Of a stretch of DNA of 47,624 bases, positions 15,326-23,674 are shown one piece after another; positions within the stretch are counted from its first letter, which is position 1, and every line of letters begins with the position of its first letter. Made by a program: the position numbers and the translations under genes. The DNA is taken from contig CAJXRQ010000026.1 in NCBI GenBank assembly GCA_913060505.1, positions 1-47,624 on the forward strand. The letters are read 5' to 3'. Below the pieces are notes generated by a model. It searched no databases and was not told the DNA's origin. It saw nothing but the letters and a program-made list of their open reading frames with translations. The stretch is from an uncultured Desulfovibrio sp. (GTDB lineage Bacteria > Desulfobacterota > Desulfovibrionia > Desulfovibrionales > Desulfovibrionaceae).

Positions 15326-16736
15326 CGAGCTCCTCCCGTTTGCGGATTTGCCCTTTCTTCATCAGGGCTACGGCAAAACCGGTGCCTTTTTCCTCCATGT
15401 CGCCGATGATTTTGTCCACACGGCGTTCCAGAATATGGTGAAGAATCATGATCGGCACCGCCACGGCCAGTCCGAGTTGTGTAGTAACCAGCGCTTCGGA
15501 AATACCGCCGGACATCATGCGGGGATCACCTGTGCCGTAAAGAGTGATGATCTGGAACGTGTTGATCATGCCTGTCACGGTGCCGAGCAGCCCCAGTAGC
15601 GGTGCCACGGCCGCCAGTACGTTCAGAGTGGGCAGGAAGCGTTCCAGCATGGGCAGCTCCTTGAGCAGTCCTTCCTGAAAGGCATTTTCGATGATCTCGC
15701 GGGTGTTGCCCATGTATTTGAGGGTGTGGCCGATAATGCGGCATGTGGGAAAGCTGGATTGTTCGCGGCAGAAATCGCGGCATTTACGCCATTCGCCCTC
15801 GGAAACCATGCCGAGAATCTTCTTCATGTTGCGATCCGAATTGCCACGGATTTTACTCAAGGAGTAAAAGCGTTCGATCACGAGAACCATGGCTACAAAC
15901 CCAACCAGAATGATGGGCCAAACCAACAGACCGCCTGCACTCAGCCAATCCCAGGTGCTTTTTTGTTCCTGCGCCAGCCGGGTAAAGGCAGCGCCATTGG
16001 AAATGTCCACCGGAAAGACATTGCCCTTGCCGTCAAAAAAATCGTTCATTTCACTGGAAAGGGACCAGCCCGGCTCGCCCTGGACGGCCATGAGTTTTGT
16101 ACCGTCACTGGCCGGACGCAGAAAGCCCAGCGTGCCGTCCTTGAGGCGGTATGCCTCGGTAAAGGTTCCGATGCGGACCAATTCACCTGTCTTGTCCATA
16201 CCGTCCGGGCCGATGAATTCGCCTGTGCGGCGAACAATGGCGCCAGAAGCGGTCATTTCATCAAGATACAGGGTCAACAGATCGCGGATGCCTTTCAGCC
16301 CCGGGAATTTGCCCGGTTGCAACACTTCGCCCAGCACGGTTTCACGTTCCGGATGTTCCGGTGTCGTCAGACTTTCATGAAACTGGTCGCGCGCCTGTTT
16401 GGCGGCGGTGCGGATGGTTCCGTCAATAGTCTTGAGCTCGTGAGCCTGCGCTGCCAGTTCTTCCTGAAGGGCTTTTTCCTTCTTGAGCAGTTCGTCATAG
16501 CGGACCTTGAGGGAATCGAAGCGTTTTTGCTTCGAATTGATGGACTGCTTGAGCGTGGATTTCTCCGCTGCAACGTCTCTTTTTTCCGTTGCTATGATGT
16601 TTTTGGTCTGCGCGGCGTTTTTCGTGGCTTCGGCCAGAACCATTCCCACGGTCTTGCCTGTTTCAGCCCAATCCTGAGCCAATGCTCCGGCCGGAAAGGC
16701 CATCAGCAGAAAAAGGGCACATATGATTTGTTTCAT
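15312..16736 (-). CDS. TtpC-like MotA/TolQ/ExbB protein with periplasmic coiled-coil extension
   Basis: A 474-residue protein. The signal-like N-terminus covers residues 1-20 (cleavage after GALA). A Lys/Glu-rich coiled coil follows at about residues 30-110 and a globular periplasmic part runs to about residue 260. A membrane helix (residues 266-288) and the C-terminal MotA/TolQ/ExbB domain complete it, with VAPLLGLLGTVTGMINTF and SEALVTTQLGLAVAVPIMI. This two-part build is that of TtpC, the fourth protein required by Vibrio TonB2 systems. The start overlaps the DUF3450 stop by 4 bases. It is distinct from the short ExbB next to it, and both are needed in the known systems. Confidence 0.88.
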   Translation of the reverse strand: MKQIICALFLLMAFPAGALAQDWAETGKTVGMVLAEATKNAAQTKNIIATEKRDVAAEKSTLKQSINSKQKRFDSLKVRYDELLKKEKALQEELAAQAHELKTIDGTIRTAAKQARDQFHESLTTPEHPERETVLGEVLQPGKFPGLKGIRDLLTLYLDEMTASGAIVRRTGEFIGPDGMDKTGELVRIGTFTEAYRLKDGTLGFLRPASDGTKLMAVQGEPGWSLSSEMNDFFDGKGNVFPVDISNGAAFTRLAQEQKSTWDWLSAGGLLVWPIILVGFVAMVLVIERFYSLSKIRGNSDRNMKKILGMVSEGEWRKCRDFCREQSSFPTCRIIGHTLKYMGNTREIIENAFQEGLLKELPMLERFLPTLNVLAAVAPLLGLLGTVTGMINTFQIITLYGTGDPRMMSGGISEALVTTQLGLAVAVPIMILHHILERRVDKIIGDMEEKGTGFAVALMKKGQIRKREELDAAA

Positions 16737-17488
16737 CGGGTGGCTCCTATGGGCAGGTCGAGCAGTTCAACCGCGCGTTTGCGTTCAGCCATGTCCCGGG
16801 CGCGGTGCAGGGTTCGGGCGTAATTTTCATCAAGTGCTTTCCATGTTCCCGTGTTTTTGTCCCAAACTCCGGCCTCGGAACCGTCTGCGGTCTGGTAAAA
16901 AAGTGCGGTGCGGCCCAGTCGGAAAACCGATGCCTGAGTCGGTGTGCCGTTGATGTCCAACTCTTGTGTATTGGCGGAAACATTGCGGCCATATTCAGCT
17001 TCTATCAACAGGGCTTCGAATACCCGACGCAGTTTTTCGCTCAGTTCCAGATGGTAGTCGTCCAGAGAATTGCGCAGGAACTGGATTCGGTTGGCCCGTT
17101 CCTTGGGCAGAAAAGGCAGGTCGCTGGCAACGAATTGTTCCAGACTGTCCACAACGGTTTCCAGAAAAGGTTCAAGCTCCATGCGGATGCGTTTAGCTTC
17201 TTCCTTGCGTCGTTGCAGTTCGGCGATGACCTCTTCCTGCTTCTTGATGTATTTGGCGTATTTCTTGGTCTGGAATTCCAGCCATGAATCCATGGCTTTC
17301 ATATCCCGGATCTCCGATGAAGCGGTCTCCCGTTTGTCGGACCATTGCTCGTATTGCTGTTGCGCCGCAGCTTCAACGGCAACGGCTTTTGCCGCCTGTC
17401 CATGGACCGCCTTGGCCGACGTCGCGGAAATGGCCATGGCGGGCGACAGCAGCGTGATGACCATTGAAAGGATTGCGATTCTCAGCAT
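16733..17488 (-). CDS. DUF3450 periplasmic coiled-coil protein, first gene of TonB2 operon
   Basis: A 251-residue exported protein. The signal peptide covers residues 1-22 (cleavage near MAISA). It is followed by a long helical coiled coil (about residues 25-110, rich in Glu/Gln/Lys) and a small C-terminal domain with FRLGRTALFYQT. This matches the DUF3450 family, which almost always precedes ttpC-exbB-exbD-tonB. An AAGGAG ribosome site lies 5-6 bases before ATG 17488. As the first gene it sets the operon's promoter in the 328-base divergent gap, where a Fur-like box is found. It probably contacts the TtpC extension in the periplasm. Its biochemical role is not established. Confidence 0.88.
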   Translation of the reverse strand: MLRIAILSMVITLLSPAMAISATSAKAVHGQAAKAVAVEAAAQQQYEQWSDKRETASSEIRDMKAMDSWLEFQTKKYAKYIKKQEEVIAELQRRKEEAKRIRMELEPFLETVVDSLEQFVASDLPFLPKERANRIQFLRNSLDDYHLELSEKLRRVFEALLIEAEYGRNVSANTQELDINGTPTQASVFRLGRTALFYQTADGSEAGVWDKNTGTWKALDENYARTLHRARDMAERKRAVELLDLPIGATR

Positions 17489-17596
17489 GTATGCTCCTTG
17501 CGAGGGCTTGCCCAGGCAGCCCGATAGGGTTGAGAGTGGGCATTTATAGATGCAGGGGTCACGGGTTTTCTACTCCTGGAGGAACTATTTTTAATC

Positions 17597-17615
17597 GATT
17601 CTGAAATTCATTATC
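17597..17615. promoter_or_regulatory. Fur-box-like site upstream of the TonB2 operon
   Basis: GATTCTGAAATTCATTATC matches 15 of 19 positions of the Fur consensus, with the right half ATTCATTATC nearly perfect. It is 109-127 bases upstream of the DUF3450 gene in the divergent gap 17489-17816. I found no convincing -35/-10 pair for the minus strand nearby. Confidence 0.55.
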
Positions 17616-17749
17616 GAAACTCTTAGGGCAAAGGAGAATTGTTTGCAAGCCCTGTTGAAGCGAATGAAGAATTTAGCTGTTATGATGTTGAAGGGTCTGT
17701 TAAACGCAATAATTTAGATAGATATGGCGAACTGCCTTGTTTTCGCCGC

Positions 17750-17778
17750 TTGACATGATTGATATGCCTTAATATCTG
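17750..17778 (+). promoter_or_regulatory. Probable promoter of the second iron-island AraC gene
   Basis: A perfect -35 TTGACA (17750-17755) and a weak -10 TATCTG (17773-17778) are 17 bases apart. Predicted transcription start near 17785 leaves about 30 bases before the TTG start, including an AAAGGGG ribosome site. A Fur-like site begins at the -10. Confidence 0.5.
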
Positions 17779-17796
17779 AAAATGAATTTCATAATC
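17778..17796. promoter_or_regulatory. Fur-box-like site at the AraC transcription start
   Basis: GAAAATGAATTTCATAATC matches 14 of 19 Fur consensus positions and includes most of the TGAAA-N5-TTTCA repeat (17777-17791) shared with the operator at 12356-12370. Confidence 0.55.
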
Positions 17797-17816
17797 ATAA
17801 ATAAAGGGGCTCCGCT

Positions 17817-18821
17817 TTGGGCGAACAGGCACATTTGACTCTGCCGGTTGAAAACCGGAACGTGAGCGCTGAAAAACGTGGAGATGCTATCAGGCATTTC
17901 GGAAAGTTCGGTGGCAGGGATGGCGAGCGGCAATTCCAGTCCCTTTGGCAGGAATGCCATATCCGTTCGGGAATGCTTGTCAGTGTGTTCGATGCCTCGT
18001 TGTCCCATGACTTTTCTTTCAGCTACCGCAAGGAAAATAGACATATAGATTTTGGTTTTTTCCTTGAGGGAGTGTTTGAAAATGACTTGAAAAATACCTC
18101 GGTCGGCCGTCTGAATCTGACCAACAGAGCCGGTGAAGGCGGCGTTGGCTTTTTGCATGAGACCAGAGGGACAGTAACCATACCTGCAGATAGAAACATT
18201 CGTGTCATACATGTTCATGTCCTGCCGGAAGTTCTGCTTGCCATGCTCGGAGAGGATCTGAACGTGGTTCAGCCTCAATTGCGTCGGGTTCTGGAAGGAA
18301 GCATGGAAAAGGATTTTTTTACCAGGAACAGTATGTCTCCTTTGGTTCAGGCGTCCGCCAATGAGCTGTTTTTACGTGTGCGGAAGAATTTTGGCGTCCG
18401 CATGTATCTGGAGGGCAAGACGCTTGAAATGTTGGCTCTGTTTCTGACGCAAAATGGCCGTTTGGACTCTGGAGCAGTCGGGACTCTTGGTTCCCGGGAG
18501 CGAGATATCGTCCACGCCATCCGTGACGAGCTGGAAAAACATTTTGCCGCGCCGCCGACTTTGGCCGAGATTTCCGCAAAATTCGGCATGGGTATTCCAA
18601 AAATTCAGGCGGGCTTCAAAAACATGTTCGGCATGTCGGTTTTCGGTTTCGTAAAGGAGTTCAAACTCCAGAAGGCAAGGATGCTTTTCGAGGAGGGCGA
18701 CATGAATGTCAGCGAAGTGGCCTGGGCCATCGGATATATCAACCTGAGCCATTTCAGCACGGCCTACAGAAAACGTTTTGGGGTTTTGCCTAAAGCCTAT
18801 CTCAAATCCATCCGTTCCTGA
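17817..18821 (+). CDS. AraC-family transcriptional regulator (PchR-like), upstream of second TonB receptor
   Basis: A 334-residue regulator. The N-terminal sensing half contains a MLVSVFDASLSHDFSFSY segment that parallels the MLRPGLVLSVF segment of the 11.3-12.3 kb AraC protein. The C-terminal double HTH (about residues 228-330) contains TLAEISAKFGMGIPKIQAGF and NVSEVAWAIGYINLSHFSTAY. The start is TTG 17817, supported by AAAGGGG 7 bases upstream and by promoter placement; the next in-frame starts lack such support. It lies directly before, and on the same strand as, the TonB receptor gene. The family typically activates its cognate receptor when the chelate is imported. Confidence 0.87.
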   Translation: MGEQAHLTLPVENRNVSAEKRGDAIRHFGKFGGRDGERQFQSLWQECHIRSGMLVSVFDASLSHDFSFSYRKENRHIDFGFFLEGVFENDLKNTSVGRLNLTNRAGEGGVGFLHETRGTVTIPADRNIRVIHVHVLPEVLLAMLGEDLNVVQPQLRRVLEGSMEKDFFTRNSMSPLVQASANELFLRVRKNFGVRMYLEGKTLEMLALFLTQNGRLDSGAVGTLGSRERDIVHAIRDELEKHFAAPPTLAEISAKFGMGIPKIQAGFKNMFGMSVFGFVKEFKLQKARMLFEEGDMNVSEVAWAIGYINLSHFSTAYRKRFGVLPKAYLKSIRS

Positions 18822-18900
18822 TTCAGGAATTGCCGGGATCCCCGCAGCATCACCGTTTTTAGAATTTCATGAATACATTTTTCCAGTCTTCTCAGTTTTC

Positions 18901-18920
18901 GGAGCAAAATCTTTTGCTCC
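18901..18920. promoter_or_regulatory. Perfect 20-bp palindrome between AraC and TonB receptor genes
   Basis: GGAGCAAAATCTTTTGCTCC has 9-bp arms around TC. There is no T-tract after it, so it is not a convincing terminator. It sits in the 242-base gap 18822-19063, 144 bases before the receptor ATG, where a regulator site would be expected. No clear promoter or Fur box was seen in the rest of the gap. Confidence 0.4.
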
Positions 18921-19063
18921 GGGGGCAGAAATCCATTCCCGATCCGTCCTAGGTTCCTCCAATACCGAAACCTGAATCGCAGCCGTGGCGAATGATTCGG
19001 GACTGGCCGTTGCGTCTGTCAGTCAGGGCTGTGAAACCATCGAATCGTGAGGGGAGATGGAAT

Positions 19064-21196
19064 ATGGAACGTATGGTGAAACTGTTTTTCCGGTTCGGAG
19101 CATTGTTTTTTCTGTGCTGCCTTGCCGTGCCCTCGGCGCAGGCTGCCGGGGAGGACGAAAAGCAGGCATTGCAGTTGGACACGGTTGTCGTCAAAGCGGA
19201 AAAACGCTCGGAGGAAGTGCAGGACGTACCTGCCAGCATAACCGTACTGGAGGAGGGAGACCTCCGGGACATGAATATCAAAAGCACAAGCGACCTTGCC
19301 CTGCATGTGCCTAGTCTGGAATTTAACGATTTCGGTAGCCGCAGACATGGGCTCATGGTGCTGCGAGGCATCAACAATCTTCCTACCATCGAGCCTGCCA
19401 CCGGATTCTATGTGGATGGTGTCAACTACTCGAAATCCTACATGTTCAACTTTCCGCTTTTTGATGTGGAGAGTGTCGAAGTACTCAAGGGGCCGCAGGG
19501 AACCCTGTATGGCCGCAACACTGTGGCCGGGGTCATAAATGTTTTTACCCGCCAGCCGGACAACGAGTTCGTTTCGTCCGTGGGCGTCACCGTAGGCAAT
19601 TACGAAAAAAAGGAAGCGCATGCCAATTGGAGTGGCCCTCTGATCGAAGACAAGCTTTTTCTGGGCATATATGCCATGGCCGAGGATCGGGACGGGTTCA
19701 TGGAAAATGATGTGGATACGGGAGAGAGGGACGGCCGTTATCAGGACGGAAAGGCTGCGCGTGTGAAGCTGCGTTGTCTGGCCAGCGATGATTGGGAACT
19801 CAATCTGATTCTGGATGGTCAACAACATGACGATGGGGCCTATACGGGCAGGCGTACAAGCCGCAACAGTCTGGTCAAGGCCGGGACTGTAAGCGAGGAC
19901 AGCCGGTATCATTATTCTCACGATTTCGAAGGATCACAGGAGAACGATTGCTGGGGAGCTACCCTGAATTCGAAATATGAAACCGCAGTTGGCACGTTTT
20001 ACTCCATCACCGGGTACCGGGACTATGACAGCGACGAGGAGGTTGATGCGGATTTCAGTTCGCTGGATCTGATGCGCAAGGAGTATGCGCAAAGGGACAA
20101 CGATTTTTCGCAGGAGTTCCGTCTGAGTTCCCGGGAAGGTGGCGGGCCGTTTACATGGCTTGTGGGCACACACTTCTTCAATCTGGATTCCGAGACGAAG
20201 GTTACCAACAAGATGGGATCGGATCATGCCAATGCCGGCATGAAGATCGTTTTTGATACGGATCGGCTCAATCAGGGGGCTTCCGCCTTCGGGCAAGGAA
20301 CCTATACCTTTTTCGATCAATTCGATCTGACCCTTGGATTGCGGTATGAATACGAGCATGCCGAAGCCGAGGCCGATCGGTGGAACACTCCGGCGGGCGG
20401 ATCCTCCACGCTGGCCGTGCACAATGACGGGGAAATGCATTTTGCGGCCTTGCTGCCCAAGTTTTCACTGGCCTGGCACTTCAACGACAACCACATGGTT
20501 TACGGAACAATTGCCCGTGCTCACCGCAGTGGGGGATTCAACGACGCCTCTGCGCCTTCAGGCAAGGAAGCCTATGACGAGGAATACAGTTGGCTCTACG
20601 AGGTCGGATTGAAATCCATGTTCATGGACCAGCGGCTTATGTTCAATGTCGCCGGGTTCTATACCACCATCGACGACGAGCAGTTGCCGCTGTTCAAGAC
20701 CGGCACCATGCAATCCTATATTGCCAATGCCGGGAAATCCTACCGCACCGGCATTGAGGTTGAGAGTCAGTACAGGTTGACCGAAGAGTTGAAGCTGAGT
20801 GCCAATGTTTCCTGGATCAACGCCCGTTTCGAAGAATACGAGGACTCGGCCATCGGCACTGACTACGCCGGAAACCGCGTTTTCCTCGTTCCCGAATATA
20901 CGTATGGCATCGGTTTGGACTATCGGCATGCACTGAAAAACGGTTGGAGTCTGGCTGGCCGGATAGATCTCATGGGTGTTGGTGCCCGGTATTTCGATAA
21001 CGCCAACGATGTGGAAGCGGACCCGTATGAACTGGTCAATGTACGATTTGGCGTTGAAGGGGAGCATCTATCCTGCTTTTTGTGGGCTAAAAATCTGCTG
21101 GATGAGGAATATACGGTGTTCGAAAATACCACCGCAGGTATTGCCGAGGACGGTGCGCCGTGCACCTTCGGCGTTTCCCTTGATTACAATTTCTGA
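19064..21196 (+). CDS. TonB-dependent outer membrane receptor (FptA-like context)
   Basis: A 710-residue receptor. The signal peptide covers residues 1-27 (cleavage after SAQA) and the TonB box is DTVVVKA (residues 39-45). A plug domain follows with VESVEVLKGPQGTLYGRNT and VAGVINVF. The 22-strand barrel ends in SLDYNF. ATG 19064 is preferred over the in-frame ATG 18992 because it has a GGGGAG ribosome site and yields a proper signal peptide. It is preceded by a PchR-like AraC gene and followed by an RhtX/FptX-like permease. This AraC-receptor-MFS trio is that of pyochelin- or rhizobactin-type ferri-siderophore uptake loci. The ligand is unknown. Confidence 0.92.
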   Translation: MERMVKLFFRFGALFFLCCLAVPSAQAAGEDEKQALQLDTVVVKAEKRSEEVQDVPASITVLEEGDLRDMNIKSTSDLALHVPSLEFNDFGSRRHGLMVLRGINNLPTIEPATGFYVDGVNYSKSYMFNFPLFDVESVEVLKGPQGTLYGRNTVAGVINVFTRQPDNEFVSSVGVTVGNYEKKEAHANWSGPLIEDKLFLGIYAMAEDRDGFMENDVDTGERDGRYQDGKAARVKLRCLASDDWELNLILDGQQHDDGAYTGRRTSRNSLVKAGTVSEDSRYHYSHDFEGSQENDCWGATLNSKYETAVGTFYSITGYRDYDSDEEVDADFSSLDLMRKEYAQRDNDFSQEFRLSSREGGGPFTWLVGTHFFNLDSETKVTNKMGSDHANAGMKIVFDTDRLNQGASAFGQGTYTFFDQFDLTLGLRYEYEHAEAEADRWNTPAGGSSTLAVHNDGEMHFAALLPKFSLAWHFNDNHMVYGTIARAHRSGGFNDASAPSGKEAYDEEYSWLYEVGLKSMFMDQRLMFNVAGFYTTIDDEQLPLFKTGTMQSYIANAGKSYRTGIEVESQYRLTEELKLSANVSWINARFEEYEDSAIGTDYAGNRVFLVPEYTYGIGLDYRHALKNGWSLAGRIDLMGVGARYFDNANDVEADPYELVNVRFGVEGEHLSCFLWAKNLLDEEYTVFENTTAGIAEDGAPCTFGVSLDYNF

Positions 21197-21261
21197 AGAT
21201 GAGGCCGGATGCAGGAGGTTTTTCCGCGTCCGGCCTGTCTCTGTTCGTAGAGGATTCCGCC

Positions 21262-22539
21262 ATGTTCTTTTTGAAGAAGCAAGATCGGTTCAGATATTGG
21301 AAGATGTTTTTGCTGGCGTGCATGTATTTGTGTCAGGCAATTCCCCTTGGTTATGTTTTCGGCAGTCTTCCGGTGATTATGCGTGAGGGGCGTATGAGTC
21401 TGGCCAGCGTCGGCGGGTTGTTCATGTTGCACCTGCCATGGGCCTTGAAGTTTTTGTATGCATCGTGGGTAGACCGTTCCCGAATATCCCGGTTGGGGCG
21501 CAGAAAATCATGGATTTTCCCTCTGCAATGGATAGGAGCCGTGCTGCTTTTGCTGGCTGCCGGTTTACCACCCGAAACGAATTTTCGATCCATGTACCTG
21601 GTTTTGATGCTCCTGAATATTGTTATGGCGACCAATGATATTGCAGTGGACGGATATGCAACGGACATTCTGGAATCGGAAGAGCGGACCTGGGGCAACA
21701 CCTTGCAGGCTGGAGCGCGTTTCGTGGGCATGATGTTGGGCGGAGGCGTCATGCTGTTTCTTCATTCCACAATGGGATGGGACTTTTTGTGCAAGGTATT
21801 GGCCGCCACAGTGCTTTTGCTCAGTTTGCCTGTTGTTTTCCATAAGGAAATTGAATCGATACATGTGGACGCCCGGCAAGGAGACAAAGCTGTGGAAGGA
21901 GCGCTGGCATTTATCCGCAAGCCAGGGATTTCCTATCTGCTGGTGGTTCTTATTGCTCCTACGGCTTTTGTTCTAAGCGGTTTTATGATGCGTACGCCCC
22001 TTCTTGTGGATTTGGGATATTCTTCAAGAACCATCGGCGGATTACTTATGCATTACGGCTATCCGTTGGGATTGGCCGGAACCATATTCAGCGGATGGCT
22101 GCTGTCGCGAATCGGGCCACGCTGCTTTTTACGCCTTTTTTGTGGGGTCGCAATTTTACTCGCCTTACACACGGTTTATTGTTCACGGTCAGAGAGCATG
22201 CCTCTTTGGCAGGCCGCTGTCGTGTTGTCGCTGGACAACATTCTTATAGGGGGTATCAATGTGTGGGGATTCTGCCTGATGATGCGTGCCAGCTTCGGGC
22301 GTAATTCCGGGACGGGTTTTGCCGTGCTCAGCAGTCTGTTTATTCTCGTGCCGATTGCCATTGCTCCCTTGACTGGCAGGGCTGGTGACCTGCTTGGTTT
22401 TGATGTTTTATACACTCTTCTGAGCGGACTTGTTCTGTTTGGACTTATAGCAGCGGAGGGTGCCTTTCGCCGTCGGAAACAAGACCCTGTTCTGTTTTCT
22501 GGATCGGTTTCATCCGAGGCGAGCAAGGATATTGCCTAG
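21262..22539 (+). CDS. MFS inner-membrane permease, RhtX/FptX-like siderophore transporter
   Basis: A 425-residue protein with about 12 transmembrane helices. It starts with a WKMFLLACMYLCQAIPLGY first helix and contains NDIAVDGYATDIL between helices 3 and 4. Both are typical of the AmpG/RhtX/FptX branch of the MFS. ATG 21262 is chosen for its AGAGGA site and because a hydrophobic helix follows directly; the frame is open to ATG 21199 just after the receptor stop. RhtX and FptX import ferri-siderophores across the inner membrane with no ABC system. AmpG-like muropeptide import is the alternative, but position right after a TonB receptor argues for a siderophore role. Confidence 0.8.
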   Translation: MFFLKKQDRFRYWKMFLLACMYLCQAIPLGYVFGSLPVIMREGRMSLASVGGLFMLHLPWALKFLYASWVDRSRISRLGRRKSWIFPLQWIGAVLLLLAAGLPPETNFRSMYLVLMLLNIVMATNDIAVDGYATDILESEERTWGNTLQAGARFVGMMLGGGVMLFLHSTMGWDFLCKVLAATVLLLSLPVVFHKEIESIHVDARQGDKAVEGALAFIRKPGISYLLVVLIAPTAFVLSGFMMRTPLLVDLGYSSRTIGGLLMHYGYPLGLAGTIFSGWLLSRIGPRCFLRLFCGVAILLALHTVYCSRSESMPLWQAAVVLSLDNILIGGINVWGFCLMMRASFGRNSGTGFAVLSSLFILVPIAIAPLTGRAGDLLGFDVLYTLLSGLVLFGLIAAEGAFRRRKQDPVLFSGSVSSEASKDIA

Positions 22540-22698
22540 GGAAAAAGCTGGAGAGCTGGAATTCACGCTGTTCGATTTCGGATTTCTTGACATGTTTTGC
22601 AACGCCACCATAGGGTGGGGTCATCATTTCTCCCATATCATTATAGCATAGCATGAGAATGTGCCAGCGAAGCAACTGGACGGAAAACAGGGGAAGGC

Positions 22699-23607
22699 AT
22701 GGACAAGATCGACGTCATTATCAGTGTATGCGGGAAACCGCTGCAAACCACATTGGCTTTGCTCTCCCTGGAGCGTGCCAGCGGCCAGCATATCGACAAG
22801 ATATATTTCATTGAAGAAAATACCAAATCCCAGGATATCGACACCGGTTGTCACGACCATATTCTGGAACGGCTGTCACAGAAGATCGTTCACTACATGC
22901 CTTCCCAGTGGAACTATTGTTTTCCCATAGAATGGGACAGGATGAATGACGAGGCCTACCGTCATTCTGTTCGCTATCAGTACGGTTGGGAGATGAGCGA
23001 CAAGGATTACGTGCTCATCATCCACAACGACGCCATATTCCATAAGGATGTCGTGGGACCGATGGTGGAAGCCATCGGTGACCATGTGGCTGCCGGACAT
23101 ATCGGGCAATGCTGGTATTGCCCGGCCGCATTTTCCGGAAAGTGCAGTCCGGATTCCTACATGGACTACCGTCCTGATTTTAAGGAGCTGCTTCAGCTTT
23201 ACCGCGGAGCAAATCCCCCGGAGGGGAAACAGGTCCGGGCGTATCACCTGCCGCGCATGCACGATATTTTCTTCCATCAACCGTGGCCTTTGCCCGAATG
23301 TAGGGTCAACGAATGGTGTTGTCTTGTGAACATGAAGATTGCCCGGAAGATGACCATGCCGCTGGGCAAGGTTACGCCGTTCGGCGCGTTTATCAACGTG
23401 GGCAAGCAGATTCTCGACGTGGGGTGCCAATGGTTTCGGGACATGCATGTGCGCGGGCGAACCTGCCTGAATTTTCCCATCTATGACTACATGCACCACG
23501 ATGTGCCGCCGACGGGCCAGCCGACGCTTATCGATAGGGGGAAGTACAAGGACCGGGAATTGGTTGCCCTGGAAATTTTGCGCAGGGATTTCGGCTATCC
23601 CGAATGA
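22699..23607 (+). CDS. Glycosyltransferase-like protein (GT-A-type N-terminus), function unknown
   Basis: A 302-residue cytoplasmic protein that I cannot assign to a named family. The beginning (KIDVIISVCGKPLQTTLALL) and the segment DYVLIIHNDAIFH near residue 100 look like the nucleotide-sugar and metal-binding parts of GT-A glycosyltransferases, with HND in place of the usual DxD. The second half is rich in Trp, His and Cys. A GGGGAAGG ribosome site precedes ATG 22699. It is a single-gene unit: an isolated 159-base gap lies before it and a strong bidirectional terminator lies after it. The gap 22540-22698 holds a TTGACA at 22587 with a poor -10. Confidence 0.6.
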   Translation: MDKIDVIISVCGKPLQTTLALLSLERASGQHIDKIYFIEENTKSQDIDTGCHDHILERLSQKIVHYMPSQWNYCFPIEWDRMNDEAYRHSVRYQYGWEMSDKDYVLIIHNDAIFHKDVVGPMVEAIGDHVAAGHIGQCWYCPAAFSGKCSPDSYMDYRPDFKELLQLYRGANPPEGKQVRAYHLPRMHDIFFHQPWPLPECRVNEWCCLVNMKIARKMTMPLGKVTPFGAFINVGKQILDVGCQWFRDMHVRGRTCLNFPIYDYMHHDVPPTGQPTLIDRGKYKDRELVALEILRRDFGYPE

Positions 23608-23620
23608 AAAATTTCATTCA

Positions 23621-23664
23621 TGCAATAAAAAAGGCCACGATGATCCGTGGCCTTTTTTATTGCA
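23621..23664. terminator. Bidirectional intrinsic terminator
   Basis: TGCAATAAAAAAGGCCACG (23621-23639) is the exact inverted repeat of CGTGGCCTTTTTTATTGCA (23646-23664) around a 6-base loop. A GC stem flanked by A6/T6 lets it act in both directions, between the convergent glycosyltransferase-like and arsenate reductase genes. Confidence 0.95.
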
Positions 23665-23674
23665 GATGGTTGAG

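Noticed and set aside
15312..16736. Flagellar stator (MotA) for the ExbB-like genes
   Set aside because: No motB; exbD, tonB and the TtpC-type N-terminal extension make a TonB role clear.
21262..22539. AmpG muropeptide permease
   Set aside because: The same MFS branch, but the AraC-receptor-permease order favours RhtX/FptX-like siderophore import; no ampC/ampD-type genes nearby.
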